In this document: in pieces, positions 19,450 through 27,122 of the stretch
How the letters are laid out: each line of letters begins with the position of its first letter
Position numbering within the stretch: the stretch's first letter is position 1
Origin: Caulobacter sp. 602-2
Lineage (GTDB): Bacteria > Pseudomonadota > Alphaproteobacteria > Caulobacterales > Caulobacteraceae
Direction of reading: 5' to 3'
Assembly (NCBI RefSeq): GCF_011043625.1
Contig: NZ_JAAKGT010000005.1
Span: 1 to 64,000, forward strand
Length of the DNA: 64,000 nt
Program-made: the position numbers and the translations under genes
Notes under the pieces: model-generated
Databases searched by the model: none
Told to the model about the DNA's origin: nothing
Seen by the model: only the letters and a program-made list of their open reading frames with translations

Positions 19450-19815
19450 ATGTACCGCAACACGATTTTCGCCGCCCTGGTCCTGACCGGGGCCGCCCTG
19501 CCGGCCGCCTCGGCGCTTGCCGCCCCGCCGCCCGGCCAGACGCTCTACGTCGACAACTGCGCCGCCTGCCACCAGGCCAACGGCAAGGGCGTGAAGGGCG
19601 CCTATCCGGCGCTGGCCGGCGCGCCGCTGGCGCAGGGCGACGCCAAGCCCCTCCTCTCCATCGTGCTGAACGGCAAGAACGAGATGCCCGGCTTCAGGGA
19701 CGACCTCACCGACGCCGACCTGGCGGGCCTGCTGACCTATGTCCGCGCCTCATGGGGCAACAAGGGCACGGCCGTCACGCCGGCCGAGGTCGCCGCCGCA
19801 CGCCGGAAAAAGTAG
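19450..19815 (+). CDS. class I cytochrome c
   Basis: A 121-aa periplasmic c-type cytochrome. A cleavable signal peptide (MYRNTIFAALVLTGAALPAASALAA) precedes a single heme-binding motif CAACH at about residues 37-41. The axial methionine is probably in NEMPGFRDDLTDADLAGLLTYVR. It resembles small cytochromes that donate electrons to or form part of alcohol or aldehyde dehydrogenase systems, but no partner dehydrogenase is adjacent. ATG 19450 follows a GGGGAGA ribosome site. Confidence 0.9.
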   Translation: MYRNTIFAALVLTGAALPAASALAAPPPGQTLYVDNCAACHQANGKGVKGAYPALAGAPLAQGDAKPLLSIVLNGKNEMPGFRDDLTDADLAGLLTYVRASWGNKGTAVTPAEVAAARRKK

Positions 19816-19863
19816 GCCTTCGAGGCCAAGGGCGACATTTTCGCAAAAAGATGGATGACAACG

Positions 19864-19892
19864 TTGTCACGCACGGCGAAAGCCGCTATATA
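19864..19892 (+). promoter_or_regulatory. strong housekeeping-type promoter of the sRNA candidate
   Basis: A TTGTCA -35 element (19864-19869) and a TATATA -10 element (19887-19892, within GCTATATA) are separated by 17 bp. This fits the Caulobacter housekeeping sigma consensus. No protein-coding gene follows on this strand. Confidence 0.6.
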
Positions 19893-19898
19893 GGTTCT

Positions 19899-19966
19899 GC
19901 CCTTCCTGGGCGTTTCCTCCCAATTCACTGGGCCGCCTTCTTCTCCTGGAGGGCGGCTTTTCTTTT
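19899..19966 (+). ncRNA. candidate small RNA with CU-rich loops
   Basis: A predicted transcript of about 70 nt starts 6-8 bases after the -10 element and ends at a rho-independent terminator. It would begin with a GCCC-UUCCU-GGGC hairpin, continue with a single-stranded UUUCCUCCC stretch and finish in the terminator whose loop side reads UUCUUCUCCU. These pyrimidine-rich stretches could pair with Shine-Dalgarno sequences. No ORF of useful size exists. It lies between the cytochrome c gene and a convergent hypothetical gene. It could instead be a terminator with a fortuitous promoter. Confidence 0.5.
19932..19964 (+). terminator. rho-independent terminator of the sRNA candidate
   Basis: A GCCGCC/GGCGGC stem (extended by weaker pairs towards the loop) is followed by TTTTCTTTT. 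It lies 120 bp after the cytochrome c stop and directly after the sRNA candidate. Confidence 0.75.
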
Positions 19967-19987
19967 GCCCGCAAGGCGGCCCCGCCG

Positions 19988-20977
19988 TCAGGGCAGGCCC
20001 AGCAACGGCTTCAGCGCGGCGGTCACGATCGGCACGGCCGCCTTCTCGGCCACGCCCAGCGCCCACTTGCCCGCCCCTTTCAGGGCCTTCAGCGCGCCGC
20101 CTTCGTCGCCGGCCTTGGCCGCCGCCTGCGCCGCCGCCACCGCGCCGATGGCCACATCCTCTTCGGCCGCGCCGCTCGCCTGGGCCTTCATCTCCGCGCG
20201 CAGCGTCTCGAGCTCCTTGGCCAGGGCCGCCAGATCGATGGGCGCTCCCTGCTGGATCTGGATGTCGCCTGTCGTCGCCCCCGCGCCGACCAGAACCGAG
20301 TTGGCGCCGGTCGAATAGGTATGCTGCTGCCTCTGGTCGACCATCAGCGAGATCTCCTTGACCACGAGGGACTGCGGCCGCCCGTCCCTCAGCATCTCCA
20401 TCAGCCCGGCCTGGCCGCTCAGGCCGAGAATGCGATTGGTGAAGGCGTTGAGGTCGGCCAGGTCTCGCTTGACCTGCCCGGCCGCCTCCGAAGCGATCTC
20501 GCGCAGGGCGGGCAGATCAGCGGGGCCGCGCGTGTCGTCCAGAGCCTGCGAAAGCCGCCACAGCTCCTCGCGGATCATGCGGATGATGCCGCCCTCGCGA
20601 TCCTCGATGAGATCGAACAGCGCCCTCCACTGACCGCCCGCGTCCTGGCCGACCAGGCCCAGCAGATCATCGAGATGAGCGTCGCGCAGCGTTCTGAGCC
20701 GGCTGCAGATCTCCTCGGCGTCGCGATAGTGGCTGGTTTCCAGGATGCGCTCGGCGCGCCTCTGGAAATCGCGGACCTCGCCTGTCTGGAGGGCGTCGTC
20801 GTGCGCGTACTTGACGTCGATCAGCAGGGCCAGGACATCGCGATAGGCCTGGTCGACGACATGGGCGACCTTGGTCAGGAAGGCCAGCACCCGCGCCGAG
20901 ACCACCGGCGGCTGGCGCTGCGACACCTCGAGCGCGACGCCTTCGAGATCATCGACGATCCGCGAAAGTCCGGTCAT
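19988..20977 (-). CDS. hypothetical protein with possible immune-type C-terminal module
   Basis: A 329-aa cytosolic protein, mostly helical. The first 210 residues look like a coiled, charged bundle and are not recognised. Around residue 230 it changes to a short strand-rich segment (TYSTGANSVLVGAGATTGDIQIQQG). An ELETLRAEM helix follows, then AIGAVAAAQAAAKAGDEGGALKALKGAGKWALGVAEKAAVPIVTAALKPLLGL. From memory, very similar tails (QIQQG plus AIG..A..AA..GD...L..AG.W....A) occur in uncharacterised and phage-defence-associated proteins with variable N-termini, including AbiTii-like ones. A GGGAGAAGG site supports ATG 20977. It is a single gene with no toxin, nuclease or transposase beside it. 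Confidence 0.6.
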   Translation of the reverse strand: MTGLSRIVDDLEGVALEVSQRQPPVVSARVLAFLTKVAHVVDQAYRDVLALLIDVKYAHDDALQTGEVRDFQRRAERILETSHYRDAEEICSRLRTLRDAHLDDLLGLVGQDAGGQWRALFDLIEDREGGIIRMIREELWRLSQALDDTRGPADLPALREIASEAAGQVKRDLADLNAFTNRILGLSGQAGLMEMLRDGRPQSLVVKEISLMVDQRQQHTYSTGANSVLVGAGATTGDIQIQQGAPIDLAALAKELETLRAEMKAQASGAAEEDVAIGAVAAAQAAAKAGDEGGALKALKGAGKWALGVAEKAAVPIVTAALKPLLGLP

Positions 20978-21051
20978 GCCCTTCTCCCGATCCGGCGTTC
21001 ACGAAACCACCGGGATCGGCGCAAATCAACCTGGACTTGCCATATGGGATT

Positions 21052-21426
21052 TTACGCGGTCAGCAAGCGCCCGTTCTCGACCCGCACCGGCCAGGACGTC
21101 AGGCGGGCGCCGGCGCAGGGGCCGCCCAGGCAGGCGCCGTCGTCGATGGCGAACACCGCCCCATGCCAGGAGCAGGCGATCATGCCGCCGTCCGGCGTCA
21201 GGTACTGGTCCAGCTGCTGCGCCAGCGGCAGGCCGGCGTGCGGGCAGCGGTCGACATAGCCGAACGCCGCCTGCCCCCGCCGCACCACGAAGCCGTGGAA
21301 ACGGTTCTCGCCGATCTGCAGCACGTAGTTGCGCGCCGCCCCGTCGGCGATCAGGTCCAGCGGGCCGAGGTTGATCCCGGCCCGCGTCGACCACACGCGT
21401 CCAACCGCTGTGACTTCTTCCGTCAA
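21052..21426 (-). CDS. Rieske [2Fe-2S] domain protein
   Basis: A 124-aa Rieske-type ferredoxin-like protein. The two cluster-binding motifs are CPHAG (about residues 61-65) and CSWHGA (about 85-90). It is soluble and lacks a signal. The TTG start overlaps the stop of the FAA hydrolase gene by 4 bp (TTGA), so it is translationally coupled to tyrosine catabolism. It might pass electrons to a dioxygenase or be an oxidative-stress accessory. No oxygenase partner is in the cluster, since Hpd and HmgA do not need a reductase. Confidence 0.87.
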   Translation of the reverse strand: MTEEVTAVGRVWSTRAGINLGPLDLIADGAARNYVLQIGENRFHGFVVRRGQAAFGYVDRCPHAGLPLAQQLDQYLTPDGGMIACSWHGAVFAIDDGACLGGPCAGARLTSWPVRVENGRLLTA

Positions 21427-22427
21427 ACCCGCTCGACCGTCTGCTCGATGGCGCCGAAGATCGTGTGGCCCTTGGCGTCCTTCATCTCAATGCGCACGGT
21501 GTCGTCGCCCAGCAGGAACGGCGTCTTGGGCGCGCCGTGCAGGATGGTCTCGACCGTGCGCACTTCGGCCAGGCACGAATAGCCAAGCCCGCCTTCCGAA
21601 ATCGGCTTGCCCGGGCCGCCGTCGGCGTCGCGATTGGAGACCGTGCCCGAGCCGACGATGGTGCCCGCGCTCAACGCCCGGGTCTTGGCCGCGTGGGCCA
21701 CCAGGGTTCCGAAGTCGAAGGTCATGTCGACGCCGGCGTCGGCCTTGCCGAAATCCTTGCCGTTCAGCTCGATCAGCAGCGCGCCCGACAGCTTGCCGTC
21801 GTTCCAGCCCGGCAGCGCGTCGGGGCTGACCGCGACCGGCGAGAAGGCGCTGGCCGGCTTGGACTGCACGAAGCCGAAGCCCTTGGCGAGCTCGGCCGGG
21901 ATCAGGTTGCGCAAGCTGACGTCGTTGCACAGCATCACCAGGCGGATGGCCGCCAGCGCTTCCTCGCGGCTCGCGCCCAGCGGCACGTCGCCGACGATCA
22001 CCGCCACCTCGCCCTCCAGGTCGCAGCCCCAGGCCGCGTCGGCCAGCGGGATGGTGTCGCGGGGGGCCAGGAAGCCGTCCGACGCGCCCTGGTACATCAA
22101 GGGATCGGTCCAGAAGGTCTCGGGCATTTCCGCGCCGCGCGCCTGGCGCACCAGCTGCACGTGATTGACGTAGGCGCTGCCGTCCACCCACTGGTAGGCG
22201 CGCGGCAGGGGGCTGGCGGCGTCGTGCTCGTGGAAACGCTCCTTGGGCACGCCGCCGTGCTCGAGGCTCTCGGCCAGCCCGCGCAGCAAGGGCTCGCAGC
22301 GTTCCCAGTCGTCGAGCGCGGCCTGCAGCGTCGGCGCGATCGTCCCGGCGTCGGTGCACCAGGTCACGTCGTTCGACACCACGACCAGCCGGCCGTCGCG
22401 GCCGCCCTTCAGAGACGCGAGCTTCAT
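21423..22427 (-). CDS. fumarylacetoacetate hydrolase family protein
   Basis: A 334-aa enzyme that probably cleaves fumarylacetoacetate to fumarate and acetoacetate, the last step of tyrosine catabolism. The metal-binding Asp/Glu triad region is seen in GCDLEGEVAVIVGDVP, and the family motif VMLCNDVSLRNLIPAELAKGFGFVQSKPAS follows. The GTIVGSGTVSNRDA stretch and C-terminal FLLGDDTVRIEM are typical. It lies 25 bp downstream of hmgA on the same strand. ATG 22427 (MKLASLKGG) was chosen over an upstream in-frame extension inside hmgA. Confidence 0.9.
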   Translation of the reverse strand: MKLASLKGGRDGRLVVVSNDVTWCTDAGTIAPTLQAALDDWERCEPLLRGLAESLEHGGVPKERFHEHDAASPLPRAYQWVDGSAYVNHVQLVRQARGAEMPETFWTDPLMYQGASDGFLAPRDTIPLADAAWGCDLEGEVAVIVGDVPLGASREEALAAIRLVMLCNDVSLRNLIPAELAKGFGFVQSKPASAFSPVAVSPDALPGWNDGKLSGALLIELNGKDFGKADAGVDMTFDFGTLVAHAAKTRALSAGTIVGSGTVSNRDADGGPGKPISEGGLGYSCLAEVRTVETILHGAPKTPFLLGDDTVRIEMKDAKGHTIFGAIEQTVERV

Positions 22428-22452
22428 TCGGCGCTTCCTCTTCTTGTTCTGG

Positions 22453-23730
22453 TTACGGCAGGCGGGCCTTGGGGAACCCGTCCCAGCACGCGTCATAGTC
22501 GGCCTGAAGCGCGCGATGCTCCAGCGCGAACTTCGTCGGGGCGATCACCCAGCGGCTCTCGAACATGAAGGCCAGGGTGTGGTCGATCTTGTGGGGGCCA
22601 AGCTCGGCCTCGGTGGCCTTGCGATGGCTGGCCACGTCCGGCCCATGATCGCTCATGCAGTTGTGCAAAGACGCGCCGCCAGGGGCGAAGCCGCCCTCCT
22701 TGGCGTCATAGGCGCCGTGCACCAGGCCCATGAACTCGCTCATCACGTTGCGGTGGAACCACGGCGGGCGGAAGGTGTGCTCGGCCACCATCCAGCGCGG
22801 CGGAAAGATCACGAAATCGACGTTCGCCGTCCCCGGCGTATCGCTGGGCGAGGTCAGCACCGTGAAGATCGACGGGTCCGGGTGGTCGTAGCTGACCGTG
22901 TTGATGGTGTTGAACCGCGCCAGGTCATAGCGGTAGGGCGCGAGATTGCCGTGCCAGGCGACGACGTCGAGCGGGCTGTGGTCCCATTGCGCGCTCCACA
23001 ACTCTCCCTGGAACTTCTGGATCACCTGCGTCGGCGCATCGACGTCCTCGAAGGCCGCCACCGGCGTCTCGAAGTCGCGCGGATTGGCCAGGCCGTTGGA
23101 GCCGATCGGCCCCAGTTCGGGCAGGCGCAGGGCCGCGCCATAATTCTCGCAGACATAGCCGCGCGAGGGGCCGGCAACCTCGACCCGGAAGCGCACGCCG
23201 CGCGGGATCACCGCGATATGGCCAGGACCGGCCTTCAGCACGCCCATCTCGGTGACCAGGGTCAGCATGCCCTGCTGCGGCACGATCAGGAGCTCGCCAT
23301 CGGCGTCGTAGAACACCCGGTCCTTCATGGACGCGTTGGCCAGGTACAGGTGCACGGCCATGCCGGCCTGGGCCGCCACGTCGCCGTTTCCGGCCAGGGT
23401 CATCAGGCCGTCGACGAAGTCGGTCGGCTCGGCGGGGATCTCGATCGGGTCCCAGCGCAGTCGGTTGGGGGTGACGGGCGCATCGAAGGCGCCGGCCAGG
23501 TTCGGCTGGGCGTAGGGCTTGTAAGGTCCGTGCCCGGCGCTGGGCCGCAGGCGGTAGAGCCAGCTTCTGCGGTTCTCGTGCCGGGGCGCGGTGAAGGCCG
23601 TGCCGGAGATTTGCTCGGCATAGAGGCCGAACGGCACGTGCTGCGGCGAGTTCTGCCCCACCGGCAGGGCGCCGGCCACGGCCTCGGTCGCGAAGTGAGC
23701 GCCAAAACCGGTCTGGTAGCGGAGGTCCAT
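22453..23730 (-). CDS. hmgA: homogentisate 1,2-dioxygenase
   Basis: A 425-aa non-heme iron dioxygenase that opens the ring of homogentisate to 4-maleylacetoacetate. The N-terminal [26 protein letters not shown] opening is characteristic. The iron-site region is seen as [31 protein letters not shown], which supplies the His, Glu and His ligands. Length fits the family. ATG 23730 ([10 protein letters not shown]) is chosen; an upstream in-frame ATG at 23787 falls in repeat sequence. It precedes the FAA hydrolase and follows hpd after a class C repeat. Confidence 0.95.
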   Translation of the reverse strand: MDLRYQTGFGAHFATEAVAGALPVGQNSPQHVPFGLYAEQISGTAFTAPRHENRRSWLYRLRPSAGHGPYKPYAQPNLAGAFDAPVTPNRLRWDPIEIPAEPTDFVDGLMTLAGNGDVAAQAGMAVHLYLANASMKDRVFYDADGELLIVPQQGMLTLVTEMGVLKAGPGHIAVIPRGVRFRVEVAGPSRGYVCENYGAALRLPELGPIGSNGLANPRDFETPVAAFEDVDAPTQVIQKFQGELWSAQWDHSPLDVVAWHGNLAPYRYDLARFNTINTVSYDHPDPSIFTVLTSPSDTPGTANVDFVIFPPRWMVAEHTFRPPWFHRNVMSEFMGLVHGAYDAKEGGFAPGGASLHNCMSDHGPDVASHRKATEAELGPHKIDHTLAFMFESRWVIAPTKFALEHRALQADYDACWDGFPKARLP

Positions 23731-23766
23731 CGACGCCCCTCTCGAACTTTCTGATGCGACTAGATC

Positions 23767-23866
23767 GTCATCCCGGACGGCCTGCAAGGCCGATCCGGGA
23801 CTCAGGGGCGGTGCGCACGGCCCCTGGGTCCCGGCTCTCCGCGCTGCGCGCTACGGCCGGGATGAC
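23767..23866. repeat. class C intergenic inverted repeat
   Basis: A 100-bp element begins with GTCATCCCGG and ends with CCGGGATGAC, with internal CTGGGTCCCGG-type arms. It lies between hpd and hmgA. A second copy is at 31773-31911. Confidence 0.75.
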
Positions 23867-23891
23867 GGGCTGAGGGGATCGGCGCGAACGC

Positions 23892-24953
23892 TTACGCGTC
23901 GACCGTGATCACGCCGCGGCGGATCTGGTCCAGCTCGATGCTCTCGAACAGGGCCTGGAAGTTGCCGTTGCCGAAGCCCTCGTTGCCCTTGCGCTGGATG
24001 ATCTCGAAGAAGATCGGACCGAACAGGTTCTCGGTGAAGATCTGCAGCAGCAGGCCCTCGTCGCCGACATTGCCGTCGATCAGGATGCGGTTCTTGCGCA
24101 GGCGCTCCAGGTCCTCGCCGTGGCCGGGCACGCGCTTGTCGACCAGCTCGTAATAGGTCTCGATGGTGTCCTGCAGCTTCACGCCACGGGCGCGCAGGCG
24201 CTCGACCGTGCCGTAGATGTCGTCGGTCGTCAGGGCCAGGTGCTGGATGCCCTCGCCGTTGTACTGGCGGATGAACTCCTCGATCTGGCTCTTGTCGTCC
24301 TGGCTCTCGTTCAGCGGGATGCGGATGGCCTTGTCAGGCGCGATCATCGCCTGGCTGAACAGGCCCGTGGCCTGGCCCTTGATGTCGAAGTACTTCTGCT
24401 CCTCGAAGCCGAAGACCTGATTGTAGAAGGTCGACCAGGTGCGCATCTGGCCGCGCTTGACGTTGTGGGTCAGGTGGTCGAGCAAATCGAGGCCCACCGA
24501 ATTGGCCGCTTCGGCCTCGGCAGCGCCGGGAACGGGCGTCCAGGCGTCGTAGATGCTCCCCTCGCCTTCGACGAGATAGAGCAAGCTGCCGCCGATGCCT
24601 TCCAGCACCTTGGCGCTCTCGCCCAGCACCGAGCGCGAGGCGTCGGCGGCCTTGGCGCCGCGCTTCAGCGCGTCTTCGAAAGCCTGCTGCGCGTTGTCGA
24701 CGCGGAAGGCCATGCCGTTGGCCGACGGGCCGTGAGCCTCGCGGAAGTCGGCGACCTGGCCGTCGGCTTCCTCGTTGACCAGCAGGTTGATGCGGCCCTG
24801 CTTGTAGCGGGTCACGGCCTTGGTCGGATGGGTGCTGGCGGGCACGAAGCCCAGTTGCTCGATGATCGCCTTCATCGCCGCCGCATCGGGGCTGGTGAAT
24901 TCGACGAACTCGAAGCCGTTCAGGCCGAGGGGGTTGTCGGTCGTGACGGGCAT
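23892..24953 (-). CDS. hpd: 4-hydroxyphenylpyruvate dioxygenase
   Basis: A 353-aa iron(II) dioxygenase converting 4-hydroxyphenylpyruvate to homogentisate. The two glyoxalase/vicinal-oxygen-chelate domains are visible. Iron ligands are expected in DLLDHLTHNVKRGQM (His), GIQHLALTTDD (His) and GPIFFEIIQRKG (Glu). A strong GGGAGG site precedes ATG 24953. It lies 23 bp after the aminotransferase stop on the same strand, so the two are probably cotranscribed. Confidence 0.95.
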   Translation of the reverse strand: MPVTTDNPLGLNGFEFVEFTSPDAAAMKAIIEQLGFVPASTHPTKAVTRYKQGRINLLVNEEADGQVADFREAHGPSANGMAFRVDNAQQAFEDALKRGAKAADASRSVLGESAKVLEGIGGSLLYLVEGEGSIYDAWTPVPGAAEAEAANSVGLDLLDHLTHNVKRGQMRTWSTFYNQVFGFEEQKYFDIKGQATGLFSQAMIAPDKAIRIPLNESQDDKSQIEEFIRQYNGEGIQHLALTTDDIYGTVERLRARGVKLQDTIETYYELVDKRVPGHGEDLERLRKNRILIDGNVGDEGLLLQIFTENLFGPIFFEIIQRKGNEGFGNGNFQALFESIELDQIRRGVITVDA

Positions 24954-24976
24954 GGAAGCCTCCCTAGCACTTGTTC

Positions 24977-26095
24977 TTATGGGACCAGCGCGGCCGGCAG
25001 GCCGGCGATCAGGCGGTCGTTGTCGGCCGGCCGGCCGATGGTGATGCGCACCCAGCCGCCCTTCACGGGCGTCGGGCGGACGATGAGCCCTTCATGCAAC
25101 AAACGCATGGCGGTGGCTTCGGGACCGGCGGGCGTGCGCAGGAAGACGAAATTGGCTTCCGAGCGCGTGTATTCGACGCCCATCTCGTCCAGCGCCGCCT
25201 CGACGCGGGCGCGTTCCGAAAGGGTCAGGGCGACCGTCGAGGCCAGGTGCTCGCGGTCTTCCCAGGCGGCGAGCGCCGCGGCCTGGCTGACGGCGGTGAC
25301 GTTGAACGGCGGGCGCAGGCGGTCGAGATAGGCGATCAGTTCTTCGGACGAGGCGATCCCATAGCCCACCCGCATGCCGGCCAGGCCATAGGCCTTGGAG
25401 AAGGTGCGCGCGGCGATCCACGGGCCGCCCCAGGCCTCCAGCACGGCCAGCATGTCGTAGGCCTCGTAGTACTCGCGATAGGCCTCGTCGACGAACACCA
25501 GGGTGGTCTTCGGGGTCGCGGCCAGCACGGTCTCGACCGTGTCCTTGGAAAGCGCGTTGCCGGTCGGGTTGTTGGGCGTGCAGAGGATCAGAAGCTTGGG
25601 GCCCTTGGCGGCCGCGGCGGCCACGGCCGGAACGTCGAGGTCGAAATTGGCCAGGCGCGGCACGTCGACGATCGCCGCCTCGGCGCAGCGGGCGAAGATG
25701 TCGTAGGCCGGGAAGGTCGGCGAGGAGAGCAGGATCTCATCGCCCGGCGCCAACACGGCGCGGAACACGTAGTCGATCAGGGCTTCCGACCCCGGCGAGA
25801 CCAGCAGGCGGTCCGAAGACACGCCCAGACGCTGGCCGATGGCCGCGCGCAGGGTCTCGCAATAGGGATCGGGATAGATCTGCGGCTCGGCCACGGCGGC
25901 CATCACCGCGTCGGCGACCTTGGGGCTGGCGCCCAGCAGGTTCTCGTTGCTGGCCAGCTTGGCGAAGTCCGACAGGCCCGTGCGGCGACCGGCCTCGGCC
26001 AGGGTCATGCCGGCCTTGTAGGCCACGACGCCGTCGAGCGCGGCGCGCATGGGCGTGGCGGCCTGAGCCTGGGGCTTGCGATCGAGAACCAGCAT
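24977..26095 (-). CDS. HisC-like aromatic/histidinol-phosphate aminotransferase
   Basis: A 372-aa class I/II PLP aminotransferase. The sequence resembles histidinol-phosphate aminotransferase (KLASNENLLGASPKV, IYPDPYCETLRAAI, CTPNNPTGN, VDEAYREYYEAYD), with the PLP lysine in RTFSKAYGLAGMRVGYG. Its position immediately upstream of hpd suggests that it transaminates tyrosine to 4-hydroxyphenylpyruvate, as HisC paralogues can act on aromatic amino acids. A role in histidine synthesis cannot be ruled out, but no other his gene is near. Confidence 0.88.
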   Translation of the reverse strand: MLVLDRKPQAQAATPMRAALDGVVAYKAGMTLAEAGRRTGLSDFAKLASNENLLGASPKVADAVMAAVAEPQIYPDPYCETLRAAIGQRLGVSSDRLLVSPGSEALIDYVFRAVLAPGDEILLSSPTFPAYDIFARCAEAAIVDVPRLANFDLDVPAVAAAAAKGPKLLILCTPNNPTGNALSKDTVETVLAATPKTTLVFVDEAYREYYEAYDMLAVLEAWGGPWIAARTFSKAYGLAGMRVGYGIASSEELIAYLDRLRPPFNVTAVSQAAALAAWEDREHLASTVALTLSERARVEAALDEMGVEYTRSEANFVFLRTPAGPEATAMRLLHEGLIVRPTPVKGGWVRITIGRPADNDRLIAGLPAALVP

Positions 26096-26216
26096 GACGG
26101 CCGCTCCGGGAGTCGGGGATACGGACGTCAGGATAGGTCAGGCCAGGAGACGCGTTGTGGCGATTATGACCAGAGTTAGGTTCACAACGGTCATTTTATG
26201 ACCTGAAAGCCCGCCA

Positions 26217-26393
26217 GATCCCTCTCCCCTTGCGGGAGAGGGTGGCCTCCCGGAGGGAGGTCGGGTGAGGGGTCTCTCAGAACTCGAAGCTGCGTGCGGC
26301 GCTTCGACCAGGCGAGGCATGCAACGTCTGAGAGACCCCTCACCCGTCGGCCTTCGGCCGCCACCTTCTCCCAAAAGGGGAGAAGGGCCCCTA
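26217..26393. repeat. class B intergenic inverted repeat
   Basis: Two inverted units (CCCTCTCCCCTTGCGGGAGAGGG type and its partner) are separated by about 60 bp containing TCTCTCAGAACTCG and its inverse CAACGTCTGAGAGA. It fills most of the gap between the Lrp regulator and the aminotransferase. It matches the element at 5408-5575. Confidence 0.75.
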
Positions 26394-26861
26394 CTCCAGA
26401 TAATCCAGCGGCAGGGCCGTGGAGTCCTTGATCGTCTCCAGGACGAAGCTGGACTGTATGTCCTTCACCGCCGGCATCTTCAGCAGGCGCTTCATCGTGA
26501 ACTCGGCATAGGCGTCGAGGTTGGGGGCCACCACCCGCAGCAGGTAGTCGTAGCTGCCGGTCATGGCGTGGCAGCCCACCACCAGAGGCTCACGCAGGAT
26601 CGCCTCCTTGAAGGCCTCGGCGGCGGCCTCGTTGTGGCGATCGACGGCGACCTCGACATAGGCCAGCAGGTCCAGCCTCGCCTTGCGCCGATCCAGCACC
26701 GCCACATAGCCGCTGATCAGGCCCGCGGCTTCCAGCTGCTTGACCCGGCGCAGGCACGGACTGGGCGACAGGCCCACGCGCTCGGCCAACTCAACGTTCG
26801 TGACCCCGCTGTCGCGCTGCAGCACATCGAGGATCTTCTTGTCGGTGCGAGTGAGCTTCAT
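26391..26861 (-). CDS. Lrp/AsnC family transcriptional regulator
   Basis: A 156-aa leucine-responsive-type regulator. The N-terminal helix-turn-helix (LDVLQRDSGVTNVELAERVGLSPSPCLRRVKQLEAAGLI) and the C-terminal RAM ligand-binding domain (residues about 70-150, with VGCHAMTGSYDYLLRVVAPNLDAYAEF) are both complete. It is on the same strand and about 300 bp upstream of the aminotransferase-hpd genes. A role as their amino-acid-responsive regulator is a reasonable inference. Confidence 0.9.
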   Translation of the reverse strand: MKLTRTDKKILDVLQRDSGVTNVELAERVGLSPSPCLRRVKQLEAAGLISGYVAVLDRRKARLDLLAYVEVAVDRHNEAAAEAFKEAILREPLVVGCHAMTGSYDYLLRVVAPNLDAYAEFTMKRLLKMPAVKDIQSSFVLETIKDSTALPLDYLE

Positions 26862-26913
26862 CGTGACCGGAAAGGGTGGCTTTTCGGCAGTATATGACGA
26901 TTTGGCTGCGCGA

Positions 26914-27028
26914 TCCTCCCCCAGAAGGGGGAGGTGGCCCGAAGGGCCGGAAGGGGAAGTTATTGCTGAAATCCAGCAGTCACTTCCCCCTCAGTCGCTC
27001 CGCGACAGCTCCCCCTTCAGGGAGAGCA
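26914..27028. repeat. class A intergenic inverted repeat
   Basis: Hairpins of the CCTCCCCC...GGGGGAGG type in inverse pairs lie between the ftsZ terminator and the Lrp gene. The ends match the element at 2511-2643. Confidence 0.75.
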
Positions 27029-27039
27029 TCTTGAACAGC

Positions 27040-27069
27040 AAAACGCCCGGGACCAGAGGGACCCGGGCG
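27040..27069 (-). terminator. rho-independent terminator of ftsZ
   Basis: A stem of CGCCCGGG against CCCGGGCG (longer with one mismatch) is followed on the minus strand by TTTT. It lies 54 bp after the ftsZ stop codon. Confidence 0.85.
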
Positions 27070-27122
27070 CTTCGACTTACGCGGTACGCTTACTGTTACG
27101 CTTACTGGTACTAACTCGGTGT

